This document shows, in pieces, positions 1 to 12,950 of a stretch of DNA of 64,000 bases. The DNA comes from Eunapius fragilis (lineage: Eukaryota; Porifera; Demospongiae; Spongillida; Spongillidae), in contig OY811976.1 in assembly GCA_963681505.1 (NCBI GenBank), positions 6,066,003 through 6,130,002 on the forward strand. Reading direction: 5' to 3'. Each line of letters opens with the position of its first letter. Position 1 is the first letter of the stretch. Below the pieces are notes generated by a model, which saw only the letters and a program-made list of their open reading frames with translations, was not told the DNA's origin and did no database searches. The translations under genes and the position numbers were made by a program.

Positions 1-308
1 CCTTCACAAAAAAATGCTTATGGCAGATGCTGAAAATGAAATGCCATGTGTTCTGGACTCGCACATGAGGTTGTGGATTAAAGATTATGCATGAACAATA
101 CTACATCATTCCATGTTATGCATTGTAATAATGCCAGCACAGGCTAACAAGTATACGATACTGAAATATCCGTAACATATGCAATTTGTTATCCCACATG
201 AATGTGTAGTACATACATGTTACTTGTCGCGTGCTGCTTCATATATGTACAATGTTCAATAGCTGTTCTATTCTTTTGATCCATCTCATCCTACCCCTTG
301 TATTACAG

Positions 309-2082
309 TGGGAGGAATTTTTTTACCAAATCCAACCCATTGCTACCCGTGTGCCATACATGGTGTGTATAGGGAACCATGAGAGGGACTTCCCTAACTC
401 TGGGTGAGCTCTTTGATATGACATGCATTGTGTTTTAATGCACTTTTATGACCAGTTCATATTACAATGGCACTGACTCTAATGGAGAGTGTGGAGTACC
501 TTATGAGAAGAGATTTCCAATGCCCACACCAGCACAAGACCAGCCTTGGTGAGGAAGGGAGGGTCAAGCAAAGGGTCGGAGGGATGGATGTCGATACTGC
601 ATAGTGGGATGCTTTCATATTTAGTTTCGTTACCTTCCCATAGGTTTGGTTTTGACTTTGGTAGTGTCCACTTTGTGCTGATGAGTACTGAGCACAGCTT
701 CAGTACAGGGTCAGCCCAACTCCAGTACCTTGATGAGCATCTTAGCACTGTGGACCGCTCCAAGACACCATGGCTGATATTTGCTGGTCACAGGTGAACA
801 ACCACATTGCTGTGTGGATAATGCATTAATATCTCTTCCCCAGACCGATGTACATTGACAGTACCAATTGGAATCTGCCTGATGGTGACCAACCAGTTGC
901 CCTCTTGCTAAGAGAAAATGTGGAGCCATTGCTCAAGGTATCGATTAATGTCATGTGCACATGCATGTAAGCAGGTGATGTCTGAACATCTCGTGTGCAG
1001 AAAGTATGCAATCTCCCGATATGCTTTAATTTACACTGCTGCTCTTACCTTTCACTGATGTGTCCAGAGTACGTGAAAACATTTACCAATGGAAATGTGA
1101 ATTGTCAATTAAAACATGTAACCCAATGGCAACAGCTGTGATGAGTAGCAACTGCCAACCTCATTTTTCAACTCTTGTAATATTCACCAATATCAAAACA
1201 ACTCTTTCCACTCGTATTGAACAACAACATGGATGAATCTTGCACTCATGTTTGCACATACAGTATGTGTGCTATATATATTGCTTTGTAGGGATTGTTG
1301 CTGTGAAAAGGGGATCTAACGCTTTTCAAACTATTTAGAGATACATGTTCATAGGCAATTCTTTCATATAAGTGTACTGGAATTGGTTTATACATATGGG
1401 AGTTAATTTTTAATTATGTATACATTCCAATGTATGCATAACTTTCCATGGTTCTTTATGGAAAATTAGATCATATGATTAGGTCTCGTTTTGCAGCAGC
1501 AACAATCCCACATGTAAAACAATCATAAGCAGCATTCATCAGTAATCAATTGGAGTGTAGACCAAAAATAAACATTGAAGGTGTCTGATGATATAATCAT
1601 ACCCATTTCCTTGTCATTGAATAGTTTTCTGTCCTAGTTCAATGAGGGAAAAAAACATTGGTGTAGGAAAGGGTGAATTAAAAGGTTCAGTCTGTACTTT
1701 TTCAAGGGGAGAGTAATAAAGATAATTTAAGTGTTTGTCAGTTGTGTTTTTAAATCCTTTTTACACAATTAATTACAAGGAGGAGCAAATAATCCCCTCC
1801 TCCTCCACTCATGCATAGACTTACCAGGTTGTGTTGTAGTTATGACCTCACAGCAGTTTCAGGATATGATACATGTATTGCACAGGAATGTAGGCTAAAT
1901 CCTACATGTATATAATTACTATCATCTCCCCTCAGAAATACAACGTGGATGTAGCCTTCTGGGGCCATCACCACTCCTACCAGCGGTCCTGCCCCGTGTT
2001 TGATGGGAAGTGCACAGAGGGAGCGACCACACACATTGTGGTGGGGATGGGAGGACAGGGCCTGTCACAGAACATAGAGTAC
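309..2082 (+). CDS. Purple acid phosphatase, five internal exons (partial gene)
   Basis: Five exons join with consistent phases: 309-403, 456-548, 644-793, 844-937 and 1936-2082, each bounded by AG and GT. Together they encode the metallophosphatase core of a purple acid phosphatase, a secreted or lysosomal phosphomonoesterase with a dinuclear metal centre. Metal-ligand motifs are present in order: GNHERD (exon 1), AGHRPMY (across exons 3-4) and WGHHHSYQR (exon 5). GECGVPY and STE.SF also fit. The wording is closer to the plant PAP2/PAP9/PAP27 type found in some invertebrates than to vertebrate ACP7. The N-terminal exons lie left of the window. The C-terminal exon was not found; a block of transposon remnants follows, so the gene may have a long last intron or be cut. 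The exons themselves have no stops or frameshifts. Confidence 0.85.
938..1935 (+). other. Long intron of the phosphatase gene
   Basis: About 1 kb between the GTATCG donor and the CCCCTCAG acceptor. AT-rich; I see no gene or repeat family shared with the rest of the window. The first 308 bases of the window are likewise intronic. Confidence 0.6.
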
Positions 2083-2303
2083 GTGAGGCACTTGTATATT
2101 TATACAGAAAAGTATACGTTTTATGCATTAGCTTTTCTTTTGTTAGATGTCATGAGCTATAACATAGTACCTACTCAACTCTTTGTGATAGCTAAGCACA
2201 AGATTGCTGCCTTTTAACTTTACTTATACACTTATAAATTAATGTGGTTTTGTATGTGTGAAGTTACTGTAATAGCAGGGCTTCAAAGTACAAGAAAGGT
2301 GGT

Positions 2304-2365
2304 GATAAAAACTATCTCTATGAGAAAGTTGGTGGTATATTATATGAAATGCTGTAGTGGTGTCT
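2304..2365. mobile_element. Fragment of the AACAAGT foldback family
   Basis: The string around CTATGAGAAAGTTGGTGGTA followed by a TGGTGGT-like stretch matches one arm of the foldback family that is complete at 7611-7907. Only the outer part of one arm is kept. Confidence 0.5.
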
Positions 2366-2375
2366 GACATGACGT

Positions 2376-3369
2376 CAGCCCAGCTTTTTTGAGACTCCAT
2401 CAACCTTAATGGATGTGGACAAACAGCAAATTTGTAAATGCTCTGACTTAATAGCCATTACATTGAACCCTATGCGTTTTGTGGTCTATGCGCCTCGCTA
2501 CTCATCAGGGGTTTTGCATTCGTTTGCGTATTATTATGCCTTTGCCTATACAGGCCAAGCGCCCGTTTATCGAGTATAAGCTGGTAAACTTAATAGCTTA
2601 ATTTCAATCTCTGAATGAGGCTATTTATTACCACAATGCATGGGTAATAATTATTTGAGGGATATACCACTATGGTATATACTACGATCCTTATGGATCA
2701 TTTTCCGCTCGGGTAGGGTCAGGGGTTGGGACTTACTTGCACTTTTCTTCGGAACCCAAAATGACACTTGTATTATTGTAGCTCGGTCTATGTATATATA
2801 TGACCTGTTTGTCAATGTTGATACGCATGCACACCACTTATTGTTGCGATCTCGCATGCGTATCAGATTGGCGCTCCTTTACTCTCCTTCGTATTAGTCT
2901 AATTTTAACGGCCACGTGTTCTAGAAATTCTTTTCTATAGTTATTACTACGACATTGCGTTAATGGAGTAGATTAGGGACAAATCCTTGTGTATAGATGG
3001 GTGGTCCTTCCCATGGTAATCGTGTAGATGGGGCGGTCCTTCCAACCGGTCACTTATCCCACAATAGACTTATGTCTGCAACAGCAAAAAATCTCTACGT
3101 TTGCTTAGCTCTAATTTGAGCTACCCTCGTTGTAACTCATGTTGCACACCTTGTCTTTATTAGCAAGACTTTTGGAGACTTTCATTAGTAAGCTTGCGTG
3201 CTAGTCGCTGATATACGACTAGCTTCAAGGACCCTTATTGCTTATTGCCTGAGACACTGTAGCAGAGTTTTCTTAATACTCTTATGAGTACTATACAGCA
3301 TGTCTTCTCCGACATGATTATCCTTGGGTAGGTGTTGTTATCATGATTTAGAGCTTTATCCCTGTCCTT
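2376..3369. other. Gene-free stretch, only weak repeats
   Basis: No coding sequence recognised. A short inverted pair built on GATACGCATGC lies at about 2820-2867. Phrases such as GATGGGTGGTCCTTCC recur near 2996 and 3030. The lower part grades into the degenerate satellite that follows. Confidence 0.4.
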
Positions 3370-4110
3370 TTTGGGGTCTGTGGTAGTCTAATCGCTACCT
3401 TTAAACCCTTCTGAGCTGTCTTCCGCACGTCTCTTCCATACCCGTATATGATTATTAATCGCGTGGTGTGGACAGTGTCGGATCATTATGTATAAGTCCC
3501 TACATTATCTGTATAGGTCTTTGGTAGTTCAATCGCTACCTTTGTTTATGCTTTTCACCCATCTGAGTACGTTTCTGCACATCTCTCTCATACATCATAA
3601 TATGATTATTATCGAGTGGTGGACATGGTGTCAGATTCTTTGTATAGGCCTCTTCGCTACCTTTATAGGTCAGTCGTAGTTCAATCGCTACCTTTGTTTC
3701 TGCTTTGTACTCATTAGAGTACGTTTCCACACACACAATATAATAATTATCAAGTGGTAGGGACAGTTGGATTACTAGTTTAGAACTCTACGCAGCCCTT
3801 ATGGGTCAGTGGCAGTTCAATCGCTACCTTTGTTTAAACGTTCAACTCATCTGAGTACGTCTCTCACATACTCGGACAAATAATGGGATTATTATTGAGT
3901 GATGGGAACAGTATCGGATTGCTCGATTTAAGCTTCTGCCTATATAGGTCAGGGTACATGTGCCTTTCTTCAACTACCTCGACAAATGTGATTATTTATC
4001 GGGTCGGTTGTAAATAGCTCGATCATAACTTTTAACCTTAAGCTTGGCCCTTATAGGCAATGAGTAGCTCAATCGTTATAACTCCAGTAAGGAGTTAGCT
4101 TTGTTGTGAT
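3370..4110. repeat. Degenerate tandem satellite, 140-150 bp period
   Basis: The phrase TTCAATCGCTACCTTTGTTT or a close variant recurs near 3390, 3534, 3684 and 3822, and weaker near 3975 and 4065. It is followed each time by a CATCTGAGTACGT-like phrase and then a TGATTATTATCGAGTGGT-like phrase. Spacing is about 138-150 bp. The array lies directly downstream, on the minus strand, of the Penelope-like remnant and could be its 3' flank or an independent satellite. Confidence 0.6.
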
Positions 4111-4324
4111 TTATCTTTACACTTATGAGTATAACATCTGCATAGTCCTCTTCATATGAAGTAGCTTTTTATCATTCATTATGATCAAGTGAGTGGCGAT
4201 ATATTCCATCTCATAATATTATAGGTCATTTTACTATACTTATGTATAGGGTACAGTATTCCATATTATACCTGCTCATTTGAAGTTGTCTCTGGTATAA
4301 TCTTCCCCCAAGGCAATGTGCTTT

Positions 4325-5330
4325 TGGAGGTCAAAATTTGGGCTTTCCATAAGTCTGGGTTACAGCTTTGGATGCATATTCAGCTAAGTTCTCATTTCTT
4401 TTTAGCTACAAGAGGTATATTGGGGTACAACATATGTAACAATGGGTCATTATTGACCACTTTTCCCCATATCTGCCTTAGGGCTCCATTGATATGGACC
4501 ATATTATCATTGTATGTGATGACAAGGGCTGGTGTAACCCCACCTATTGGTGATCTTGTTGTACTAACACTGTCTGTGGTTAAAGTGGTCAGTCATTTTT
4601 CTTTCTAGCCATCTTGACTAAAGTTTCTCTGACATGATACTTGATTCCTACCATATGGTAGCCTCTTCCGGCAAGCGCCTGAACATGTGCTCTGATGAGG
4701 TTCCAGAAGTGTATGTAACTGGAATTAGTTCTAAGATACCTGTGTATCTCTCCAACTATAATTCCTTTCCTTGCACCCCTTGCGTGATACAAGTTGGAGT
4801 GCACATATGACCTAGTGTTGGTGACTTTAATACGTGTTCTATAGTCTAGAGTACCATTTCTCATGAAATTAGGCCCCTTGTAGACTGTAACATCTAGGAA
4901 GCTTATATATTCCATAGATTTTACACATGTCACTTTGATTGTTTGCCTTGCATTATTATTACAAGTATTGACAAACTCCACAACGTCTTGTTCGGATCCT
5001 TTCCAAAGAAAAAAAAATCATCAATAAATCTGTACCATGATTGGATCAGATTCCCTTTGTCATGAGTCAGCCATTCTCTTTCCAACTCTCCCATGAATAT
5101 GTTGGCATAGGCTGGGGCCATTTTTGTCCCAATGGCTGTGCCTTGGATCTGGAGGTAATTTTCTTCAGCAAATTGTAGCGTATTGTTATGCAGTACTATT
5201 TCCATACGTTTGGCCAATACTTTGGGCCTGATAGGGCTTTTATTTCCCATTACCATAGCTGCATTTTCCACTGTTTTAATAACATCTTTGTGTGGTATAT
5301 TGGTGTATAAGGATACTGAGCATCATCTGT
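4325..5330 (-). pseudogene. Penelope-like reverse transcriptase remnant
   Basis: The minus strand encodes SLYTNIPHKD near 5320, then TAIGTKMAPAYANIFMGELE and YRFIDDFFF (the catalytic DD box). It continues with FLDVTVYKG, HFWNLIRAHVQALAGRGY and, near 4500, PALVITYNDNMVH and LYPNIPLVA. This order (RT palm, then thumb/linker) is that of Penelope-like elements. The fragment starts inside the RT fingers at a junction with the transposase pseudogene near 5317-5335. It has frameshifts near 4975 and 4410. No GIY-YIG endonuclease was found. It is a dead 5'-truncated copy. Confidence 0.8.
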
Positions 5331-5334
5331 ACAT

Positions 5335-6612
5335 TTGCAGATTCGATCACCGTGACCTACTCCTTTTACTTGTGACCACACCATTTCAATGGGTTGCAGA
5401 TCACAATGATAAGGTGGTGTATACAAAACTTCATGACCCTGCTCCTTTGCTAACTGCACTATCTCAGCGTCAACTGAGGCAACATAGGCTTTCAGTTTCA
5501 GTCTAAGAGTTGGTAAAGTATCCTTTGCACTAAAGGACATACCTAGTGTAGTTAGCACATGCTGAATCTCAGCCTTTTTTGCCTTACCAACTTTAGGGGC
5601 ACTTGCAGGTTTAGTACAATGGTATCGCGCATTGTCCAAACGAATGAGACTAGGCTCTGTGAGGTTTGGAAAAGTTGTGTCTTGAACCAATGAACAAAGT
5701 TCGCAGCATTAAAATTTTGGTGATAATCACCTGAAGATTTTTGGGATTGGAAAATCCACACCGAATTAGGCACCAAACAAGCATTTTCGGAAGCATTCTT
5801 TACCCTTTTCCTAGGACTACTGTTTTGAATAGCAGCAATAAAATAAAAACGTTTGCTTTTGTTCTATGCGCGCTCACATACAGATTGTGTATCATGAGGA
5901 TCAAACAGTGAGTCATGATCCCGACGATAGTGGTGGTGAATGTACGATTCATCCAGATCTACAATGCGCAGTTGTTCACTGACTAGTGCACGTTCATTGT
6001 CAACTAGACGCTGCAAGTATCGAACACGCGCGGCAACAATAGCTTCTTTTTCACGTACTTGCAAAGCAGTTGAGTCACCACGACGGTAACCATGCTGGGA
6101 GAGATAACGTTGAACGCAGCGCAATGACGAGGCATAAGCTTTGGGGTCCTGATCGTCCACAACTAGCTACTTCCGCTGCCTCATCAGATCTAACACGTGA
6201 CGAGCAACGACCCGTTCGTTACTTGAGCGCTTCTCTCGCACAAGGGTACGCACAGCAAGGAGAACGTCATTCGACTTGGGTATGAGCTGTTGTTTAGGAA
6301 GACGATTGGCGGGTGGCATGGCTACTTGAATCTGCTGATGGTGATGCCAATCACGATACACCAGCCCGACTGTTTTTTTGTCGAATAACCAAGTAATGCA
6401 GAGACCCGTAGTTGGTAATGTCCGTTAGGCTTCTGTGCAAGGTTTTCCAACGGTTCCTTGGCATCTTCGGCTTGCAACAAGTGGTATGCAATGAGAATAT
6501 CTAGCTTTTGTTCCTCTGTAAGGGCGCGAGGCCTTTTGCTTTTCAATTCTGCGATAGTAGTCTCCAGGGATCTCAAGTTTAAACAGCTTGCGTCCTTACT
6601 TGAAACAGCCAT
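5335..6612 (-). pseudogene. DDE transposase pseudogene (IS630/Tc1-like DDE_3 type)
   Basis: Minus-strand pieces read as one protein of about 420 residues starting MAVSSKDAS at 6612. The putative catalytic triad is visible: D in VDLDESYIHHHY (about 5950), D in IRLDNARYH (about 5640) and E in HCDLQPIEMVWSQVKG (about 5385). SGDYHQNFNAANFVHWF lies between. It is broken by a frameshift in a T7 run at 6368-6374, by in-frame TAG stops at 6167 and 5864, and by a frameshift near 5690. The 3' end runs straight into the Penelope remnant, so one element truncated or inserted into the other. No terminal repeats were identified. The family is inferred from the DDE_3-like motif spacing. Confidence 0.75.
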
Positions 6613-6649
6613 CTTCAATTGATGACGTGATGTTGTGCCGGGTCTCAAG

Positions 6650-7610
6650 TGTTAAAAATTCATATTTGGTTTTGCAACCGCAGATTGATACAAGCCACGT
6701 AAAAAGGTGAAAGTAGGGGAAAAAACTTCAGAAAAATGTAGCTTAAGAGTGGAACACAGTTAAAATGTGCAAAAATTTCTGTTTGTACTTCAAGCCCATA
6801 GAAACAGACTATAGCGGAACAAAATCAACGCGGTACCAAAATGAGCCCAAAATATGGAATGAAAAGAATTAATGTTTTTTGGTCTTGAAAAATTCAGCTT
6901 CTACATAGCGATAACATCATGTAAATACATAATCCCGGTATCGCAGATAAAAATACTATTCATTGATGCATGGACCTTGATATATCAGCTTCATCGGACT
7001 ACCGCATTTCTATATACTTCCTCGATGCTGTCGCGGACTTTAATGTGCAGTTTTATGACAAGGAAACAAAGCAGAACTGTTCTCCTTTGTTATACTGTTC
7101 GATTGGCACGAAGAGACAAGTGACTTTTACTTTTTAAATGACTTCATCATATTGCATAATTCCTATATGGAAATTACTCCTGTAGGATCTGATATACAGA
7201 TACATGTGATATCTGTGGGTATTGTTAAAATCTATCTAAACTGAAGTAATCAATAATACATTTACATTCCAGTGAAAGTCTGCCTAATTTTTACAGTGTA
7301 CATAATGTTCATGCATGTGTGCTTAAACTGCTGGTGTTTACCACATTCCATCACTGCAGTCCCATCAACCCTGACTGGCTTGTGACTATTGATGACCATG
7401 TAAGAGTGGGATATATTTATGTATTCAGTAAATGAATATTTGTTGATAATGAAATTGCCCATTGCTTGAGGATTATTCTCATCTTTGGCAAGCTTTGCAT
7501 ACAGATTATTATCATTTTTATTAGAGAATACACGAAGTATACAAAATAACTATACCTACATTACATCACAAGGATATGTACTACATGTATGAGAAATGAT
7601 GCATACATAG
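6650..7610. other. Gene-free stretch
   Basis: AT-rich sequence between the transposase pseudogene and a foldback element. I see no gene, RNA or repeat shared elsewhere in the window. Confidence 0.4.
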
Positions 7611-7907
7611 AACAAGTAGATAAAAAACATTCTCTATGAGAAAGTTGGTGGTATATAGGATTTGAAGGGCAATAGTGGTGTAAAAAGGAAGGAAACAAGG
7701 GTCTAATGATAAGGAAAAACGAAATAGTCCTATATTTAGCACACATAGTAGGATGGGTTTAGTTACATTAGCCGTGTGCTAAATATAGGACTATTTCGTT
7801 TTTCCTTATCATTAGACCCTTGTTTCCTTCCTTTTTACACCACTATTGCCCTTCAAATCCTATATACCACCAACTTTCTCATAGAGAATGTTTTTTATCT
7901 ACTTGTT
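7611..7907. mobile_element. Complete foldback element, AACAAGT family (reference copy)
   Basis: Two arms of about 130 bases are near-perfect reverse complements around a short loop near 7745-7775. The outer end reads AACAAGTAGATAAAAA; inner landmarks are GGTGGTGTAAAAAGGAAGG-like and GTCCTATATTTAGCAC. A CATAG direct repeat flanks it (7606-7610 and near 7909-7913), but other copies show no such duplication. Related copies lie at 2304, 33824, 37739, 43786, 44538 and split at 46243/49834. Confidence 0.85.
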
Positions 7908-8357
7908 TCATAGATTTTTGTTCAAACATGTATACGTAGCCGATTATGTTACAGCGTGTGATGTAGTCCATTTGCAGCAGCCAAGCTGTGAGAGGGAGTT
8001 TAACCATCATCGCGGGTAACTACACTGACCGCCTGACACGGAGGAAAAAGTGTGACGAAGCGGACAAATTTGAAAAGTTCGGCTCCAACATAAAGCCGGG
8101 CCCAGACCCTGCTGAGGATGGATTACATCACCGATTACATACACTAGAGAGTGGGTCCCCAGACTCATGTAATGAGCATTATCGCACTGTAAGGCTAGAC
8201 TGTCGAGGCGAAAGGCAGGTGAAACAGAATTTTTCTTGTCAGCATTTCTATGAGGGATTTGTTCCACAGCCTAGTACATGCGCTATAACCCTGTTAAAGC
8301 TGCATGGATTTTCACTGTAACATCATGAAGCTGCAAAGACGCGCAAACATGTAACAT
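7908..8357. other. Stretch with an unassigned short ORF
   Basis: A 110-codon plus-strand ORF (7988-8320) contains many charged residues but no domain I recognise, and an overlapping antisense ORF is also open. I do not call it a gene. Confidence 0.3.
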
Positions 8358-8996
8358 TTAATAATAATAATTGTACACATGTATCACATCAGAAAAAAAG
8401 TTTCCTCTTCCTCCCCCTCGACGTCCATATCCGCGTCCATCTCGAGCTCCGCGTCCATCTCGAGCTCCGCGTCCACCTCGAGCTCCGCGTCCTCCTCGAG
8501 CTCCGCGTCCTCCTCGAGCTCCACGTCCACCTCGAGCTCCGCGTCCACCTCGAGCTCCGCGTCCATCTCGAGCTCCGCGTCCATCTCGAGCTCCGCGTCC
8601 ACCTCGAGCTCCGAGTCCATCTTCGTGTCCTCCGCGTCCACGTGCACCTCCCCATCTTAGTCTTACATCACCTTCTCCGCCACCGTCTTCCCTAGCACCG
8701 CCGTCTCCCCTTGGGCCACCGTCTCCCCTTGCACCGCCGTCTCCCCCTGCACCGCCGTCTCCCCTTGCATCGCCTTCTCCCCTTGCATCACCGTCTTCCC
8801 TTGGACCACCGTCTCCCCCTGCATCGCCGTCTCCCCTTGCACCGCCGTCTCCCCCTGCATCGCCGTCTCCCCTTGCACCGCCGTCTCCCCTTGCACCGCC
8901 GTCTTCTCCTGCATCACTATCTTGATCTACCTCCATCTGTCTCAAATCATGTTCTGATAAATCCATTACATGTACTTTGCAAAGTGATGTGAGCAT
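8358..8996 (-). CDS. Low-complexity Gly/Arg/Asp repeat ORF, 212 codons
   Basis: The minus strand is open for 212 codons. An acidic N-terminus (MDLSEHDLRQMEVDQ at the eleventh codon) is followed by hexapeptide repeats of the GARGDG type. A short non-repetitive joint comes next, then hexapeptides of the RGARGG/RGARDG type, ending with a tail of aromatic residues. Both repeat blocks come from 18-bp DNA repeats (8425-8620 and 8690-8925). Gly at nearly every third position resembles collagen and the RG-rich part resembles RGG boxes. No signal peptide is visible and the plus strand is also open in several frames. It may be a minisatellite that happens to be open. Confidence 0.3.
   Translation of the reverse strand: MLTSLCKVHVMDLSEHDLRQMEVDQDSDAGEDGGARGDGGARGDGDAGGDGGARGDGDAGGDGGPREDGDARGEGDARGDGGAGGDGGARGDGGPRGDGGAREDGGGEGDVRLRWGGARGRGGHEDGLGARGGRGARDGRGARDGRGARGGRGARGGRGARGGRGARGGRGARGGRGARDGRGARDGRGYGRRGGGRGNFFSDVIHVYNYYY
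8425..8925. repeat. Two adjacent 18-bp minisatellites
   Basis: Block one repeats CGAGCTCCGCGTCCACCT (about 11 copies, 8425-8620). Block two repeats CCGTCTCCCCTTGCACCG (about 12 copies, 8690-8925). Both have a period of 18 and keep one minus-strand frame open. Both are GC-rich compared with the surroundings. Confidence 0.85.
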
Positions 8997-9040
8997 AGTT
9001 TTAGAAATGCTTTTATAGGCCTCACGAAGTTGGTGAAGAG

Positions 9041-9262
9041 GCTGGACTTGATGCCTTTGAAGTGAATAAATTGCTTGTGTCGAAAATCTTGTTCGCTAGG
9101 AAGGCTGGACTTAACCTTCTTTGAAGTGTATGAATTGCTTGTGTCGAATAATCTAGTTCGCTAGGAAGGCTGGACTTAACCTTCTTTGAAGTGTATTAAT
9201 TGCTTGTGTCGAATAATCTAGTTCGCTAGGAAGGCTGGACCTAACCTTCTTTGAAGTGGAAA
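9041..9262. repeat. 65-bp tandem repeat, about 3.4 copies
   Basis: GCTGGACTT recurs at 9041, 9104, 9169 and 9234, giving 63, 65 and 65 bp. The unit also holds TTGCTTGTGTCGAATAATCT and GTTCGCTAGGAAG. No coding potential is apparent. Confidence 0.85.
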
Positions 9263-9689
9263 ATGGGTGCTATAATGTTCATAGACGATGCTGTTGTCAT
9301 CCCAGGAAGGTTCGCAGTTTCGGTGACATGCTTTTGATGTTTACGTACTATTATTGCGTCATTATGGATGAATAATTACAACGTTACTGCCACACCCAAT
9401 GACAAATCATTGAAAGCAGTGTCATATGATGCACACCATGACTAAAACACAACACAGCAACAGTTATTTACACAAGTGCAGCAGTCTGTTCTGAGTCTCA
9501 AATCACCATTTTTGAGTCACCAGCAGTCATGTCAGAACTCCAATCGACACTGCAGGTAAATGCAAGCACTCCAACACCACCCATGGCACTGAATCACCAT
9601 GTAATTACAAGACTCTGGCAGAAGCTTTGATTGAATAACCTCCACATCTGACAGATATCACTCACTCATCACCAATCCGATCTCTGACA

Positions 9690-11460
9690 AGTGCAGTACA
9701 CAATCACTACAATAACTCCACACCTAAATTGTACACAACCATCACCAAGTCCGGTCCCATACACTGATGTGCGATGCACCATCACTGAAAGACTCCACAC
9801 ACCTAAATTGTCACCAAGTCTGGTCCCTGCACGATGCACCATCACTAACTCCACACACCTAAATTGTACACAACCATCACCAAGTCTGGCCCCTGACACC
9901 ATCACTGACTCCACACACCTAAATTGTACACAATGGTCACCAAGTCTGGTCCCTGACACTGAAGTACGATGCACCATCACTAACTCCAAACACCTAAATT
10001 GTACACAACCATCACCAGTCTGGTCCCATACACTGATGTGCGTTGCACCATCACTGACAGACTCCACACACCTAAATTGTCACCAAGTCTGGTCCCTGAC
10101 ACTGAAGTACGATGCACCATCACTAACTCCACACACCTAAATTGTACACAACCATCACCAGTCTGGTCCCATACACTGATGTGCGTTGCACCATCACTGA
10201 CAGACTCCACACACCTAAATTGTCACCAAGTCTGGTCCCTGACACTGAAGTACGATGCACCATCACTAACTCCACACACCTAAATTGTACACAACCATCA
10301 CCAAGTCTGGCCCCTGACACCATCACTGACTCCACACACCTAAATTGTCACCAAGTCTGGTCCCTGACACTGAAGTACGATGCACCATCACTGACTCCAC
10401 ACACCTAAATTGTACACAACCATCACCAAGTCTGGCCCCTGACACCATCACTGACTCCACATACCTAAATTGTACACAACCATCACCAAGTCTGGCCCCT
10501 GACGCCATCACTGACTCCACACACCTAAATCGTACACAATGGTCACCAAGTCTGGTCCCTGACACTGAAGTACGATGCACCATCACCAAGTCTGGCCCCT
10601 GACACCATCACTGACTCCACATACCTAAATTGTACACAATGGTCACCAAGTCTGGTCCCTGACACTGAAGTACGATGCACCATCACTAACTCCACACACC
10701 TAAATTGTTACACAACCATCACCAAGTCTGGTCCCTGACACTGAAGTACGATGCACCATCACTAACTCCACACACCTAAATTGTACACAACCATCACCAG
10801 TCTGGTCCCATACACTGATGTGCGTTGCACCATCACTGACAGACTCCACACACCTAAATTGTCACCAAGTCTGGTCCCTGCACGATGCACCATCACTAAC
10901 TCCACACACCTAAATTATTACACAACCATCACCAAGTCTGGCCCCTGATACCATCACTGACTCCACATACCTAAATTGTACACAATGGTCACCAAGTCTG
11001 GTCCCTGACACTGAAGTACGGTGCACCATCACTAACTCCACACACCTAAATTTTTACACAACCATCACCAAGTCTGGCCCCTGACACCATCACTGACTCC
11101 ACACACCTAAATTGTACACAATGGTCACCAAGTCTGGTCCCTGACACTGAAGTACGATGCACCATCACTAATTCCACACACCTAAATTGTACACAAACAT
11201 CACCAAGTCTGGCCCCTGACACTGAAGTACGATGCACCATCACTAACTCCACACACCTAAATTGTACACAACCATCACCAAGTCTGGTCCCTGACACTGA
11301 AGTACGATGCACCATCACTAACTCCACACACCTAAATTGTACACAAACATCACCAAGTCTGGCCCCTGACACCGAAGTGTGATGCACCATCACTGACTAA
11401 TTCCACACACATAAATTGTACACAACCATCGCCAAGTCTGGTCCCTGATAAGTGTGATGC
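9690..11460. repeat. 60/75-bp satellite array, about 1.77 kb
   Basis: Units contain CACACACCTAAATTGTACAC, CATCACCAAGTCTGG and CCCTGACAC. A 75-bp version carries an extra CTGAAGTACGATGCACCAT; a 60-bp version lacks it. The two forms alternate irregularly, and some units carry small length changes. ORFs on both strands are by-products of the period. Confidence 0.9.
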
Positions 11461-12950
11461 ACCATTACCATCTCTGGACACGTACTCCACCCACTGAACA
11501 ATCACCGCAGCACGTGCCATCATTACATGGCAATGCCAACCTAAACCTCTTCAAATTTTCAGGACTAGCATCATTCACTTTTGTAGCCAACACTACTCTC
11601 ATCCTCCTATATGTAGAGTACACCAGTCAAATAGTAAATCATCTCATATTTATATCATACCTCTTTATATATACTATGTGAAGTTAGAGCTGTCACCTGC
11701 ACACAGCATGTATTAGAATGACGTGTTGATGGACTACAGGGACACTGTAAAGTTACACGCATATGAGCAAATAAATGCACACTTGCATTTGACAATACAT
11801 GTATGCAATGGCCATTCAGGTAAACAGAAGCCATATCAACACCAGCAAATCTAGATATGGTCATCAGTTTAGATGTTCAAAGAAGCAATGAATATTGATT
11901 GATAATACATGCTACACACCCATATACAGGCATTTTCTTCCCACCTGTTAATTAACACTTACATAATGTTCCATAAAGTTGTTTTGCAAAAGAAGAACTC
12001 TGTAACCTGGAGTTGGTAGAGGCTCAGAAAATGTCACTTGTACACCACCATTACCTTTTTTACAGTGATTACTCATTTGCAGTGAGACAGACTGCCAGCT
12101 GTACGACCAGCTGCTATATCTTCCTGATGTTCCACATAGCTGCTTTTCAAATGAAGAACTCTGTAACCTGGTGTTGTTAGAGACACAGACACAAATGCAC
12201 CATTTTCAAAAATGGCAACAGACACCTGTACACAGTACATTTAAAAAATTTACCTTGCATCCAACGTGTTTACACTTAATGTGCAAGACATAGAAGCTAT
12301 ATCAACAACCAGTAGACCACAATAGTGGGAAGGGCCTAGCACAGAACTTCAAAAGAATCATGAATTCTGGCATGCTACAGCATGGCATGACCCTTACCTC
12401 CTTGATCCTCCTAAATTGACCTACACCTTGCTGTACCACCTATATGCCACAACATATCAAATCTCATTAGAACAGACATAGAAACCAGACAGACAGAATG
12501 TGCAAGATGGATGAATAAGGCTGCCCTGACTCACTGACTCTCCCATGGGAGCTGATTGCTGAGAAGGATGGCAGCTGTATGACCCATTGCTGTACCATAA
12601 AGCTGCTTTGTACTCTGTAACCTGGTGTTAGTAAAGGCTCAGAACAAATGTTAAAATGTATAGTACCACCATTACCTTTTTTACAGCTTGATTATGTACC
12701 ATATTAATTGACAAATGAGCCATTCCAATGACTGGTGTATACACTCAGCAAACAGAATAGGGCATTTGATTAGCTGACCACATGTGTGCTGGACATGTTA
12801 GTACATTGGTCACCTGAAATTCTATGTGGTATTGCATTTTGTGTATACCCACCACACCCGCCCACACCAGTCATAGTATTCTGAGTAGACATGAGTCTTG
12901 TGTTTAAAACATAGAACACAGTGCCTTCAAGTACATCACCAGTGGTACAG
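11461..12950. other. Gene-free stretch with three diverged repeats
   Basis: A module built on GAACTCTGTAACCTGG recurs with related flanks near 11995, 12155 and, weaker, 12610. Two of these are followed by CACCATTACCTTTTTTACAG. Otherwise I see nothing recognisable. Confidence 0.4.
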